NCBI RefSeq assembly: GCF_016907085.1
Contig: NZ_JAFBBJ010000001.1
Location: 62,001-126,000, forward strand
Length of the DNA: 64,000 nt
Origin: Clavibacter michiganensis
GTDB taxonomy: Bacteria > Actinomycetota > Actinomycetes > Actinomycetales > Microbacteriaceae
Direction: 5' to 3'
Below, piece by piece: positions 1 to 9,167 of the stretch. The position numbers were made by a program, and so were the translations under genes. Every line of letters begins with the position of its first letter. Position 1 is the first letter of the stretch. The notes under the pieces were generated by a model. The model was not told the origin of the DNA and searched no databases. It worked only from the letters and a program-made list of their open reading frames with translations.

Positions 1-1476
1 GCCCAGGGTCTGTCCTCCGACGCGGACGTCGAGTGGCTGCACCTCCTCGTCGGCGATTGGCAGCTCCTCGCCGATCTCGCGTTCGCGGACATCGTGCTGT
101 GGGTCCCCACCGTGAGCGGCAGCTTCGTCGCGGTCGCGCACGCCCGGCCGTCGAGCTCAGCCACTCTGTTCTACCGCGACTTCGTCGGGCAGCCCATCAA
201 GGCGGAGTGGCGCAAGCAGGTCACCGACGCGCACGAGACCGCCCGCATCATCGACTCGTCCGCGCCGGACTGGTACGAGGAGACGCCGACCCGCGTGCGG
301 GCCGTGCCGGTGCTGCGTCGCCTGGCGCAGGGCAGCCCCGAGGTCACGGACACCCCCATCGCCGTGATCACGCGCCACACCAACCTCAGCGAGACCCGCA
401 CTCCGAGCCGCCAGGAGCTGACGTTCAACGAGTGCGCCAACGACCTCTTCGCGATGATCGCCGACGGCGACTTCCCCGACCTCGGCTCGCCGACCGGTCC
501 CCGGCGCGGTGCGCCTCGCGCGTCCGACGGTCTCCTGCGTCTCGACGTCGACGGCATCACGACCTTCGCGAGCCCCAACGCCCTCAGCGCCTTCAACCGC
601 ATGGGCTTCTCCGAGGAGCTCGAGGGGGAGTCCCTCGCGGACGCGACGTCCAGCCTGCTCACCGGAAAGCGGCTGACGGTCGACGAGTCGCTGCCGCTGA
701 TCGTCGCCGGTCGGGCTCCGTGGCGCACGGACATCGAGTCGCGCGGCGTCACCGTGTCGCTCCGCGCCATCCCGATCCGCAGCCACGGAGAGCGGGTCGG
801 CGCGGTCGTGCTCTGCCGCGACGTGACGGAGCTGCGCCACCAGGAGCGCGAGCTGATCACCAAGGACGCGACGATCCGCGAGATCCACCACCGGGTGAAG
901 AACAACCTCCAGACGGTCGCGAGCCTCCTGCGGATCCAGGCGCGCCGGTCGCACACGGAGGAGGCGCGTGAGGCGCTCGGCCACGCCCAGCGCCGGGTGG
1001 GCGCCATCGCCGTGGTGCACGACACGCTCAGCGAGGGGCTGAACCAGAACGTCGACTTCGACGCGGTGTTCGACCGCGTGCTGCTGCTCATCGCCGAGGT
1101 GGCCTCCGCGCACAACACCCGGGTGCATCCGAAGATCCTGGGCAGCTTCGGCGTGCTGCCGAGCGCCTACGCGACGCCGCTCGCCCTCGCGCTCACCGAG
1201 CTCGTGACGAACGCGGTCGAGCACGGCCTGGCGGGGCGCTCGGGGGAGGTGGCCATCGAGGCAGCGCGCACCGAGGAGACGCTCACCGTCAGCGTCCGCG
1301 ACGACGGCGTGGGGCTACCCGAGGGCAAGGTCGGGACGGGGCTCGGCACGCAGATCGTGCGGACGCTCATCCAGGGGGAGCTCGGCGGCACGATCGACTG
1401 GCACACGCTCATGGGCAGCGGCACCGAGGTGACCATCGAGGTGCCGCTGCGCTGGCTGGCCCCCGTCACGGCCTGA
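1..1476 (+). CDS. pdtaS: PdtaS-type sensor histidine kinase, 5' end outside the window
   Basis: Frame 1 is open from the first base, so the window cuts the N-terminus. The visible part begins in a GAF-like domain (WLHLLVGDWQLLADLAFAD), passes through a PAS region and reaches a HisKA_2-type dimerisation box whose phospho-acceptor histidines are at bases 886-891 (IHHRVKNNLQ). A HATPase_c domain follows, with an N-box (ELVTNAVEHG, about 1198-1227) and a glycine-rich lid (GTGLGTQIV). No membrane segment is visible, so it should be a cytosolic kinase that phosphorylates a PdtaR-type ANTAR response regulator. It is convergent with whiB1, as for Rv3220c and Rv3219 in Mycobacterium tuberculosis (established knowledge). 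Family assignment is firm; the signal is not known. Confidence 0.88.
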   Translation, partial: AQGLSSDADVEWLHLLVGDWQLLADLAFADIVLWVPTVSGSFVAVAHARPSSSATLFYRDFVGQPIKAEWRKQVTDAHETARIIDSSAPDWYEETPTRVRAVPVLRRLAQGSPEVTDTPIAVITRHTNLSETRTPSRQELTFNECANDLFAMIADGDFPDLGSPTGPRRGAPRASDGLLRLDVDGITTFASPNALSAFNRMGFSEELEGESLADATSSLLTGKRLTVDESLPLIVAGRAPWRTDIESRGVTVSLRAIPIRSHGERVGAVVLCRDVTELRHQERELITKDATIREIHHRVKNNLQTVASLLRIQARRSHTEEAREALGHAQRRVGAIAVVHDTLSEGLNQNVDFDAVFDRVLLLIAEVASAHNTRVHPKILGSFGVLPSAYATPLALALTELVTNAVEHGLAGRSGEVAIEAARTEETLTVSVRDDGVGLPEGKVGTGLGTQIVRTLIQGELGGTIDWHTLMGSGTEVTIEVPLRWLAPVTA

Positions 1477-1510
1477 GCCAGCGCTCCGACCGGTCGACCA
1501 GCGCGCCGGA

Positions 1511-1552
1511 CGACGAGAGCCGGGCTGCCCGTGGGCGGCCCGGCTCTCGTCG
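1511..1552. terminator. Bidirectional hairpin between pdtaS and whiB1
   Basis: A perfect 15-bp stem (1511-1525 with 1538-1552) and a 12-base loop sit between the convergent pdtaS and whiB1 stop codons. There is no T-run on either side. Confidence 0.7.
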
Positions 1553-1571
1553 GTGGTGCGTGGTGCGTGCG

Positions 1572-1820
1572 TCAGCTGGCGCGGCGGGCGCGTGCGGCGC
1601 GGCGCTTGAGCGCGCGACGCTCGTCCTCGCTGAGTCCGCCCCAGACGCCCGAGTCCTGTCCGGTCTCGAGGGCGTACTGCAGGCACATCTCGGTGACGGA
1701 GCAGCGGCCGCAGACGGCCTTGGCCTTGTCGATCTGGTCGACGGCCGGGCCGGTGTTCCCCACGGGGAAGAACAGCTCGGGGTCCACAGTCAGGCAGGCT
1801 GCCTTGTCACGCCAGTCCAT
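1572..1820 (-). CDS. whiB1: WhiB1-like iron-sulfur transcription factor
   Basis: An 82-residue Wbl protein. The four cluster ligands C9, C37, C40 and C46 follow the C-x27-C-x2-C-x5-C pattern, then comes the G(V/I)WGG turn (GVWGG, 58-62) and a basic C-terminal tail ([13 protein letters not shown]) that contacts DNA. The start MDWRDKA and the run ELFFPVGN match WhiB1 more closely than other Wbl classes. In Actinobacteria WhiB1 carries an NO-sensitive [4Fe-4S] cluster and binds sigma factor region 4 (established). A Shine-Dalgarno sequence (GAGGAG) precedes ATG 1820. Third codon positions are more relaxed than in neighbouring genes, as is common in short regulators. Confidence 0.93.
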   Translation of the reverse strand: MDWRDKAACLTVDPELFFPVGNTGPAVDQIDKAKAVCGRCSVTEMCLQYALETGQDSGVWGGLSEDERRALKRRAARARRAS

Positions 1821-2065
1821 AGGGGTGCTCCTCGGGTCGGTACTCGTTGCACGGCAGATCTGCCGCGGGATGGGGGTGGGGCGAGGCGTCCGGGAACCGC
1901 ATCGGGACGGGGCACGTGGCCCCTCCTCGTGAGATGCTCAGCTTCGGGGATTCGTCCCTTGTAAGCTCGGTTTCGGATCTGCTCACCACCCTGTGAACGA
2001 ACTCGACCTCGAATATCGTCGCATAGAGCCAACGATCAATCAATAGCTTTGTATGGGAACGTGCT

Positions 2066-2497
2066 GTGACCGGAACCGGTGATGCCCTCGATCCGCGCGA
2101 GTCCGCGGAACCCGCCCGCCGTTCTCCTGCCGTGATCCTCCTCGTGGTCGTCGTCGCGCTGGAGGCTCTCGGCATGGCGGGCGTCACGGCCCTCCTCGTC
2201 GTCGACCTGCTCACCTCGACGCCGGCGTCGCTCGCGAGCGCTGTCGCGCTCATCGCCCTGGCCGCGCTCGCCGCGGTGTTCCTGGCCGCCGTCGTCCGGG
2301 GGATCCTGCGTGGCCGGAGCTGGGTGCGGCCGGCGGCCGTGACGTGGCAGGTGCTGCAGATCGCCGTCGGGGTGGGCAGCCTGCAGGGCCCGGACGCCCG
2401 TCAGGACCTCGGGTGGGGCCTCATCGTGCCGTCCGTGCTCGTGTTCGTGCTGCTGTTCACGCGCTCGGTGATGGCCGCCACCCGTCGTCGCGACTGA
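2066..2497 (+). CDS. Four-helix membrane protein of unknown function
   Basis: 143 residues from GTG 2066. A polar N-terminus (about 22 residues, DPRESAEPARR) is followed by four hydrophobic segments near residues 23-50, 54-80, 88-106 and 114-136, and a short basic tail (TRRRD). I recognise no catalytic motif. The shape is common among small actinobacterial inner-membrane proteins. It is divergent from whiB1, with 245 bp between the two starts, and convergent with bcp. The ATG at 2053 is out of frame, so GTG 2066 is the most plausible start. Confidence 0.7.
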   Translation: MTGTGDALDPRESAEPARRSPAVILLVVVVALEALGMAGVTALLVVDLLTSTPASLASAVALIALAALAAVFLAAVVRGILRGRSWVRPAAVTWQVLQIAVGVGSLQGPDARQDLGWGLIVPSVLVFVLLFTRSVMAATRRRD

Positions 2498-2521
2498 GCG
2501 GCGGCGTCCCGCTGCCGGGCG

Positions 2522-3001
2522 TCAGGCGTCGACGCCGAGCTTCTTGCGCAGCGACGCGACGTGCCCCGTCGCCTTGACGTTGTAGAGCGGGAGGGCGACG
2601 CGTCCCTCGCCGTCCACGACGACGGTCGAGCGGATCACGCCGGTGACCTTCTTGCCGTAGAGCGACTTCTCTCCGTACGCGGCGTAGGCGCGGTGCACCT
2701 CGAGGTCGGGGTCCGACAGGAGCGTGAAGCCGAGGCCCTGCTCCTCGCGGAAGCGGGCGAGGTCCTCCTGCGGGTCCTTCGAGATGCCGAGCACCCGGTA
2801 CCCGGCGGCCTGGAGGGAGTCCATGCTGTCGCGGAAGTCGCACGCCTGCGTCGTGCAGCCGGGCGTGCCCGCGGCGGGGTAGAAGTACACGATGACGTCC
2901 TGGCCGCGGAGGTCGGAGAGGCTCACGGGCGAGCCGTCCTGGTCGGGGAGGGTGAAGTCCGGGGCGGTCTGCCCCTTCTCGAGGCGGGTGGTCTCGGTCA
3001 T
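2522..3001 (-). CDS. bcp: Thiol peroxidase of the Bcp/PrxQ family
   Basis: A 159-residue peroxiredoxin. The peroxidatic motif GTPGCTTQACDFRD places the peroxidatic cysteine at C49 and the resolving cysteine at C54, the spacing typical of atypical 2-Cys PrxQ/Bcp enzymes. The thioredoxin-like fold is recognisable from APDFTLPDQDG at the N-terminus to RSTVVVDGEGRV. It reduces hydroperoxides with thioredoxin or a similar donor in the cytosol. The start is ATG 3001 with GAGG just upstream. A TAGCAT hexamer on the minus strand at 3035-3040 is a possible -10, which would give a leader of about 27 bases. Confidence 0.93.
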   Translation of the reverse strand: MTETTRLEKGQTAPDFTLPDQDGSPVSLSDLRGQDVIVYFYPAAGTPGCTTQACDFRDSMDSLQAAGYRVLGISKDPQEDLARFREEQGLGFTLLSDPDLEVHRAYAAYGEKSLYGKKVTGVIRSTVVVDGEGRVALPLYNVKATGHVASLRKKLGVDA

Positions 3002-3108
3002 GGGGGAGCCTCTCGTTCGCGGGTGTCGACGACCATGCTAGGGCCGCTCGGCCGACGCCCGATCCGGGGCTCCACGGCGTCGATTCGCGTCGGCCCTCGC
3101 CGTGGTGC

Positions 3109-3114
3109 TAGTGT
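3109..3114 (+). promoter_or_regulatory. Possible -10 element for tRNA-Lys
   Basis: TAGTGT lies about 42 bases before the tRNA and would start transcription near 3121. The -35 region is not convincing. Confidence 0.3.
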
Positions 3115-3155
3115 CATCTCTCGGTCCGGTACCCCGCACGACAGGGTCCTCACCT

Positions 3156-3231
<76 letters not shown>

Positions 3232-3532
3232 CCAGATCCAGCGGCGTCCCCTCTTCCCCATTCGCCGGTCTCCTCCTTCCTCTCGCCGTCACCGCGGTCG
3301 TCCCTGACGCCGCCATCGCGACGACGGGGCGATTCCGGATCGCTCGACGCGGCGGATGCCGTCGGATCCTCCTCGTCCCGCGCCTCCCGGCCGAGGGCGC
3401 GATCCTCGTCGTCGCGCGGCCCCGACCCGGCGCCGGGGATGGTCCTCGCCGGACGCGACCGGGCGGACCGTGCGCCGCCGGACGGTGCGAGGAGCGTCGG
3501 GGCGGGAGGAGCTCTCGCCGCACCCGCGCGAG

Positions 3533-3559
3533 CGAGGCTGCCCGAGGAGGGCAGCCTCG
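3533..3559. terminator. Hairpin upstream of the glucanase promoter
   Basis: A perfect 11-bp stem (3533-3543 with 3549-3559) has the loop GAGGA. It would insulate the glucanase promoter from tRNA-Lys transcription. No T-run follows. Confidence 0.5.
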
Positions 3560-3588
3560 ACTCGACGGGATCAGCCCCGTTCTGGGCT

Positions 3589-3618
3589 AGGACAGCCCCA
3601 TTTCCCGGCTCATAGAAT
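3589..3618 (+). promoter_or_regulatory. Sigma70-like promoter for the GH81 gene
   Basis: AGGACA (3589-3594, four of six matches to TTGACA) is followed after 18 bp by TAGAAT (3613-3618, five of six matches to TATAAT). The expected start near 3625 leaves a leader of about 165 bases before ATG 3789. Confidence 0.55.
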
Positions 3619-3788
3619 TATTTCGGCATCGACGTGCGATCGAGCGGGCGGGATCAGGGCGGAGGGGGCGATGTCCCCGGCGACCGCTGACGCCGTGCCC
3701 GCTGTGCTCCGTCACGGCGGTGCCGGACCGTGCGCACCAGCGCCCGCGTCCCTTCCCCGCCGCTCCTCCCACGTTCCGAGAGAGACCG

Positions 3789-6700
3789 ATGATCCGACCC
3801 TCCTCGCTGCCGACCCTCCGCGCATCCGCCGCATTGGTCGCCGCAGCCATGGCCGCGCTCACCCTCACCGTCTCGAGCCCCGCAGCGCCGGCCGCGTCAG
3901 CGGCTGCGGCAGCCGCGCCGGGCGCCTCGACGCCCGTGCCGGTGGGCGCCGGCTCCTACGCCGCGGCGCCTCCGAAGTCGCTCGACCGTCCGGGGCGCGA
4001 CGTGAGCGCGGTGGTGGACAAGGAGCTGTACATCGATCCGTCGATGAGCGGCGAACCGGTCCCCACCAACGAGTGGTGGTCGGATCTCCTCGTGAGCAGG
4101 TACTCGGGCAACCTCTGGGCCGATCCGTTCGTCGTGTCGAACACCGAGCGGGGCACCCGCATCGCGTACCCGACCGAGTGGAACGACCAGGGCACCAGCA
4201 TGCTCGACGACTCGGCGATCCAGGTGCAGGGCAGCGTGCCGCCGCAGCCCGACCCCTCGGACGTCGACATGGCGGGCTTCGAGGACGCCGCGCTCCCCGC
4301 GGGCTGGACCTCGACCGGCGACGCGTTCGCCGCCCCGACGAAGGGGACGGCGGCGGGGCAGACCGCGGTCGAGGGGTACCTCGGGAAGGGGCTCGTCAAC
4401 TCCTTCACCGCCGAGAAGGGCGACGGCGCCATGGGCACGCTCACCTCGCCCGAGTTCACCGTGGACCGCGACTTCATCAGCCTCCTGGTCGGTGGCGGAG
4501 CCCACCCGGGCCGCACCGAGGCGCGCCTCGTCATCGACGGCGCGACGGTCGCGGCGGCCACCGGCGAGCAGTCGGAGATCCTGCGCTGGGTCACCTGGGA
4601 CGTCACGGCCCACGCGGGGCAGAGGGCCACCATCCAGATCGTCGACGACATGCCGGCCGGCTGGGCGCACGTGCTCGTCGACCAGATCGTCCGCACCGAC
4701 GTGCCGGAGGGCATCGGCGACCGGTTCGGCACCGCGTTCCGGGCCACGCGGGCTGATGCGCTGCGTTGGGGCGACTGGAACGTGAGCTGGCGGATGCCCC
4801 AGTCCGCGACCCGGTTCATGGACGTCACCATCGCCCGCGGCGCGCCCTACGCCTGGTTCGAGTTCCAGGACGTCGTGCCGAGGATCTCCGTGGGCGCCGG
4901 CGCCACGTTCGCCGCCGCGGACGGCACGCCGCTGCGATTCCCCGCGACGGTCGACGCGTTCACCATCACCCAGGACGACCGCGCCTTCGGCGTGCACGCG
5001 CCCCACGGCAGCTCGTTCGACCTCGCGGGTGACACGATCGAGGCCTCCCTCACCGCGGGATACCTGGTGGTGAGCGCCCTCCCGGCGACCGGCGCCGACC
5101 TCGACGCCATGTCGGAGCACGCCTTCGCCGTCCCTCGCGACACCACCATGGAGCACGAGTACAGCGTCGAGCGCGCCGAGGTCGTCGAGACCTACGCGAT
5201 CGAGACCGAGGCGCTGCAGGGCACCGACCTCGACACCGTCCAGGGCTGGTTGCCCCACACGTACAACAGCACGACCACGAACATCGACTTCGCGCCGTCC
5301 ACCTACGCGACGCCGCGCGGCCTCATGAGGACGGCGGTCGGGCACGGCGGCTGGGAGGTCGCCTACCCGTTCACCGGGATCACGCCCGTGGCGCCCGCGC
5401 CGCAGGAGACCGGGCGCGCCGACGACTACGACGTGGCCGTGATGAGGGACTTCGTCCGCAGCTACGCCGAGCGCACCGGGTACGGCGGCGACACCTACTG
5501 GGGCGGCAAGGACGTCCTGCAGCTCGCCGAGTACATGACGATGGCGAAGCAGATCGGCGACACCGCGTCGTACGAGAAGCTCAAGGCCTCGCTGACGACC
5601 GCGCTCAGCGACTGGTTCACCTACGCGCCCGGCGAGCAGGAGAGGTTCTTCGCCCGGTACGACACGTGGAAGGCCCTGGTCGGGTTCGGCGACTCCTACG
5701 GATCGCTCGAGTTCACCGACAACCACTTCCACTACGGCTACTTCACCCTCGCCGCGGGCCTCCTCGCCTTCGAGGACCCCGAGTGGGCGGCCGAGTACGG
5801 CCCCATGGCCACCCTCGTGGCCAAGCAGTACGCGAACTGGGACAGGGACGACGAGGACTTCCCGTACCTGCGCACCTTCGACGTATTCGAGGGCCACTCC
5901 TACGCCGGCGGGTACAGCTCCAGCACCGGCAACAACCAGGAGTCGAGCTCCGAGGCGATCCAGTCGTGGGCCGGCCTCTTCCTGCTCGGCTCGGCGCTCG
6001 GCGACACCGGGATGCAGGCCACGGGCGCGATGGGCTACGTCACCGAGCGGGCCGCGGTCATGGACTACTACCTCGACTACAACGGCAACCCGGACGCGGC
6101 CCACGGCACGGGCGTCGGCGTGTTCCCCGACGCGTACGCGCACAGCACCACGGGCATCCTCGGCGACTCCGGACAGGCGTTCGCCACCTACTTCAGCGGC
6201 GACCCGGCGTGGATCTTCGGCATCCAGTGGCTGCCGACCGGGCCGTGGCTGAACTACCTCGGCTGGGACCGCGGCTTCTCGAAGAGCCTGCTCGACGACA
6301 TGTTCGACGAGCGCCCCGCGATCGTCGGTCGAGGGGCGGAGGACGAGATCGAGGGTCTGCTCGGTCTCGCGGCCAAGCAGGCCTCCGGCACCGGCACCTG
6401 GTACGGCGGTGTCGTCACGAAGAGCCCGACCGACTCGGTGAACACGCTCAAGGACGTCGTCCGCAAGGCCTACCTCAACAACCCGGACCACACGACCGCG
6501 GAGGTGGCTGCCAATCCGCTCTTCGACGCCGCCACCGGTGAGCTCCGCTTCGCGGTCGGCGATGACGACCAGCTGACCTTCCCCGACGAGCACTGGACGC
6601 CGGGGTCGCTCCCTGCCGGGTTCGCTCCCGCGACCCCGCCGGCGGATCGCCCGGACGCGGACCCGGACGAGTGGGCGCCGGGCTGGGCGCTCTTCGACTA

Positions 6701-9167
6701 CCTCTCGACCGGCTACACGGCCGACCCCGACGTGCAGCGGGCGTTGCACGCCTACGACGTGTCCGGCTACGAGAGCGGCGTCGACACCGCGCAGGCCGCC
6801 GGCGTCTACAGCCGCATGGGCGACGCGCTCGGGAACGTGGTGCTCGGCCTGACCGCGCAGAGCGACCCCGACTTCTACGCCGAGATGCACGCGGAGCTGT
6901 CGAAGACGGGGGACCCCGTCGTCACGAGCGACTCGATGGCCGGCGCGGTGTACTACAACGCCATGTCCAACCGCTCGCTCGGCAGCGAGGTGCTGACGCG
7001 CCACGTGGCCAACCCGACGAGCCAGGTGTACCGCGACGCCCGGACGGGGGTCTACAGCTACGCCGTGTTCAACGGCACGGACGCTCAGGCCGGCTACGAC
7101 GTCTACGACGGCGACGCGGTGATCGGCACCATCCAGGTCCCCGCGCGCACCCTGGTGCAGCACCACCTCGACGCCGCGCTCGACCGCATCGTCGTCACCG
7201 CTCCGGAGTCCGCGAAGACCGTGCAGCGCGGCGACATTCTCCGGTTCACCGCGGTCGGCTACGACCAGTACGGCGCGACCATCCCCCTGGACGACCTGCG
7301 GTGGAGCGTCGACGGCGGCGGGTCCATCGACGCCGACGGCACGTTCTCGGCCACGGAGGACGCGGATCCGATCACCGTCACCGCCGCCTCCGGGTCGACG
7401 ACGGCCGCGTACGAGCTGCGCGTGGCACCCCGCCCCGTCCTGACGGCCCTCGCGGTGTCGCCCGAGTTCGTGCGCGTCACGGAAGGCGGCACCACGCCGT
7501 TCTCCGCGACCGGCCTCGACCAGTACGGCGACCCGATCGGCACCGGTCCGGTCAGCTGGGAGACCACCGCCGACGGCAGCGTCGACGGCACGGGCGTGCT
7601 GAGCGCCCGCGCCACGGGCGCCGGCTACGTCCGCGCCTCGGCGGACGGCGCATCCGGGACGTCGGTCGTCGCGGTCATCGCGCCCGGGACGGACATCGCG
7701 CGGGGCAAGCCCGTCGCGGCGTCGACCTCCGACGGCGCCAACACGGCGGAGGCGGCGGTCGACGGCTCGTCCAGCACGCGCTGGGAGAGCGCGCACGGCG
7801 CGGGCGAGCAGTGGTTGCGGGTCGATCTCGGCGCTCAGCACGACATCTCGTCGGTGCACGTCGGCTGGGAGACCGCGGCGGCCGCGGAGTACGAGATCCA
7901 GGTCGCTGACGACGCGGACGGTCCGTGGACGACCGTGAGGACGGTGTCCAAGTCCGCCCCCACGACCGACGACGTGGCCGTGGAGGCCACCGGCCGGTAC
8001 CTGCGGATCCTCGGGCTCGAGCGCCTCTCCGACTACGGCTACTCGATCTGGGATCTCGGCGTGACCGGGACCCCGTCGGCCTCCGCGATCGACACCGCCG
8101 AGCTCCTGGTCACCCCGCAGGATCCCGCGGTCGTGAGCGGGCGGGACGTGGGGTTCGCCGCCTGGGCGTTCGACGCCGAGGGCAACGGCGGCCGGACCGC
8201 CGCGTCGTTCGCGGCGGAGGGCGGCACGATCGCCGCCGACGGCACCTACACCGCGGGCGCGACCGCGGGGGCGTTCCCGGTCACGGCCGAGTTCGACGGC
8301 GCACGGGCCTCGGCGACGGTGACCGTGCGCGCGAACGGGGACGGTGGATCCGGGCAGCCGGAGGTCCCGGCACCGGGGGCGCTCGCCGACGTGGCGTACG
8401 GCAGGAGCGTCACGGCGTCGTCCACCGAGAACGCGGGCACCCCCGCCGTGTTCGCGGTCGACGCATCGCCGACCTCGCGCTGGTCGAGCACGGCCGTCGA
8501 CGACGCCTGGATCGAGGTCGACCTGGGTTCCGCGGCGTCGGTCGCGCGCATCGACCTGGACTGGGAGGCCGCGTACGGGTCCCGGTACCTGCTGCAGACC
8601 CGCGCCGCGGCCGGAGACGCCTGGGAGACGGTCGTCACCGAGTCCGCCGGCGACGGCGGGCACGACAGCCACGCCGTCGACGCCCGCGCGCGCTTCGTGC
8701 GGATGACGGGCGTCGAGCGGGCCACGCCGTACGGCTACTCGCTGTTCGGCCTCTCGGTGTGGTCGGCGGACGGCACCGTCGTCGCGAGGAACCTGGCCGA
8801 GGGCGCGGAGGTCAGCGCCACGAGCGAGGCGGCCCCGGGGACGAAGGCGGAGAACGCGGTGGACGGCGATCCCTCGTCGCGGTGGGCGAGCGAGGCGAGC
8901 GACGACCAGTCGATCACCGTCGACCTCGGACGGGCGGCCGAGGTCGCGTCGGTCGCCGTGGAGTGGGAGGCCGCCTACGCGTCGGAGTACCTGATCCAGG
9001 GGGCGACCAGCGCGGCGGGTCCGTTCACGACGCTCGCCACCCAGAGGGCGGGAGCGGGCGGCACCGAGACGTTCGACGTGCAGGGCGAGCACCGGTTCAT
9101 CCGCGTCCAGGGCGTCGAGCGCGCGACGCCGTACGGCTACTCGATCTTCGAGATCGAGGTCCGCTAG
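3789..9167 (+). CDS. Secreted GH81 endo-beta-1,3-glucanase with inserted module and three discoidin domains
   Basis: 1792 residues from ATG 3789, after GAGAGA. A signal peptide with a hydrophobic core (ASAALVAAAMAALTL) ends in an Ala-rich stretch. The GH81 catalytic region starts with PTNEWWSDLLVSRY; it carries the candidate catalytic acid D644 (DNHFHYG) and the conserved NNQESSSE segment (715-722) with E718 and E722. Residues about 158-300 are an insert (FEDAALPAGW ... SPEFTVDRDFISLLVGGG) resembling the C-terminal/CBM66-type beta-sandwich of fructan hydrolases. After the catalytic part come bacterial Ig-like repeats (about 1135-1300, with another about 1435-1525) and three F5/8-type (CBM32-like) domains near 1301-1430, 1534-1660 and 1668-1792. 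It should cleave laminarin- or callose-type beta-1,3-glucan outside the cell. No sortase signal or membrane anchor is visible at the C-terminus. Confidence 0.9.
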   Translation: MIRPSSLPTLRASAALVAAAMAALTLTVSSPAAPAASAAAAAAPGASTPVPVGAGSYAAAPPKSLDRPGRDVSAVVDKELYIDPSMSGEPVPTNEWWSDLLVSRYSGNLWADPFVVSNTERGTRIAYPTEWNDQGTSMLDDSAIQVQGSVPPQPDPSDVDMAGFEDAALPAGWTSTGDAFAAPTKGTAAGQTAVEGYLGKGLVNSFTAEKGDGAMGTLTSPEFTVDRDFISLLVGGGAHPGRTEARLVIDGATVAAATGEQSEILRWVTWDVTAHAGQRATIQIVDDMPAGWAHVLVDQIVRTDVPEGIGDRFGTAFRATRADALRWGDWNVSWRMPQSATRFMDVTIARGAPYAWFEFQDVVPRISVGAGATFAAADGTPLRFPATVDAFTITQDDRAFGVHAPHGSSFDLAGDTIEASLTAGYLVVSALPATGADLDAMSEHAFAVPRDTTMEHEYSVERAEVVETYAIETEALQGTDLDTVQGWLPHTYNSTTTNIDFAPSTYATPRGLMRTAVGHGGWEVAYPFTGITPVAPAPQETGRADDYDVAVMRDFVRSYAERTGYGGDTYWGGKDVLQLAEYMTMAKQIGDTASYEKLKASLTTALSDWFTYAPGEQERFFARYDTWKALVGFGDSYGSLEFTDNHFHYGYFTLAAGLLAFEDPEWAAEYGPMATLVAKQYANWDRDDEDFPYLRTFDVFEGHSYAGGYSSSTGNNQESSSEAIQSWAGLFLLGSALGDTGMQATGAMGYVTERAAVMDYYLDYNGNPDAAHGTGVGVFPDAYAHSTTGILGDSGQAFATYFSGDPAWIFGIQWLPTGPWLNYLGWDRGFSKSLLDDMFDERPAIVGRGAEDEIEGLLGLAAKQASGTGTWYGGVVTKSPTDSVNTLKDVVRKAYLNNPDHTTAEVAANPLFDAATGELRFAVGDDDQLTFPDEHWTPGSLPAGFAPATPPADRPDADPDEWAPGWALFDYLSTGYTADPDVQRALHAYDVSGYESGVDTAQAAGVYSRMGDALGNVVLGLTAQSDPDFYAEMHAELSKTGDPVVTSDSMAGAVYYNAMSNRSLGSEVLTRHVANPTSQVYRDARTGVYSYAVFNGTDAQAGYDVYDGDAVIGTIQVPARTLVQHHLDAALDRIVVTAPESAKTVQRGDILRFTAVGYDQYGATIPLDDLRWSVDGGGSIDADGTFSATEDADPITVTAASGSTTAAYELRVAPRPVLTALAVSPEFVRVTEGGTTPFSATGLDQYGDPIGTGPVSWETTADGSVDGTGVLSARATGAGYVRASADGASGTSVVAVIAPGTDIARGKPVAASTSDGANTAEAAVDGSSSTRWESAHGAGEQWLRVDLGAQHDISSVHVGWETAAAAEYEIQVADDADGPWTTVRTVSKSAPTTDDVAVEATGRYLRILGLERLSDYGYSIWDLGVTGTPSASAIDTAELLVTPQDPAVVSGRDVGFAAWAFDAEGNGGRTAASFAAEGGTIAADGTYTAGATAGAFPVTAEFDGARASATVTVRANGDGGSGQPEVPAPGALADVAYGRSVTASSTENAGTPAVFAVDASPTSRWSSTAVDDAWIEVDLGSAASVARIDLDWEAAYGSRYLLQTRAAAGDAWETVVTESAGDGGHDSHAVDARARFVRMTGVERATPYGYSLFGLSVWSADGTVVARNLAEGAEVSATSEAAPGTKAENAVDGDPSSRWASEASDDQSITVDLGRAAEVASVAVEWEAAYASEYLIQGATSAAGPFTTLATQRAGAGGTETFDVQGEHRFIRVQGVERATPYGYSIFEIEVR

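Larger units (their letters stand above)
3232..3788. other. 557-bp intergenic region between tRNA-Lys and the glucanase gene
   Basis: No open frame here has a start, ribosome binding site and composition that convince me. The visible contents are a GC hairpin at 3533-3559, a sigma70-like promoter at 3589-3618, and a leader of roughly 165 bases before ATG 3789. The stretch 3571-3625 is noticeably richer in A+T than its surroundings. No tRNA-derived direct repeat or integrase trace was seen next to the tRNA. Confidence 0.6.

Noticed and set aside
1821..2065. CRP-like site upstream of whiB1, as in mycobacteria
   Set aside because: TGTGA appears near 1994 but without a correctly spaced and oriented TCACA; the match is not better than chance.
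3232..3600. Genomic island or att site after tRNA-Lys
   Set aside because: No integrase and no direct repeat of the tRNA 3' end was found in the window.
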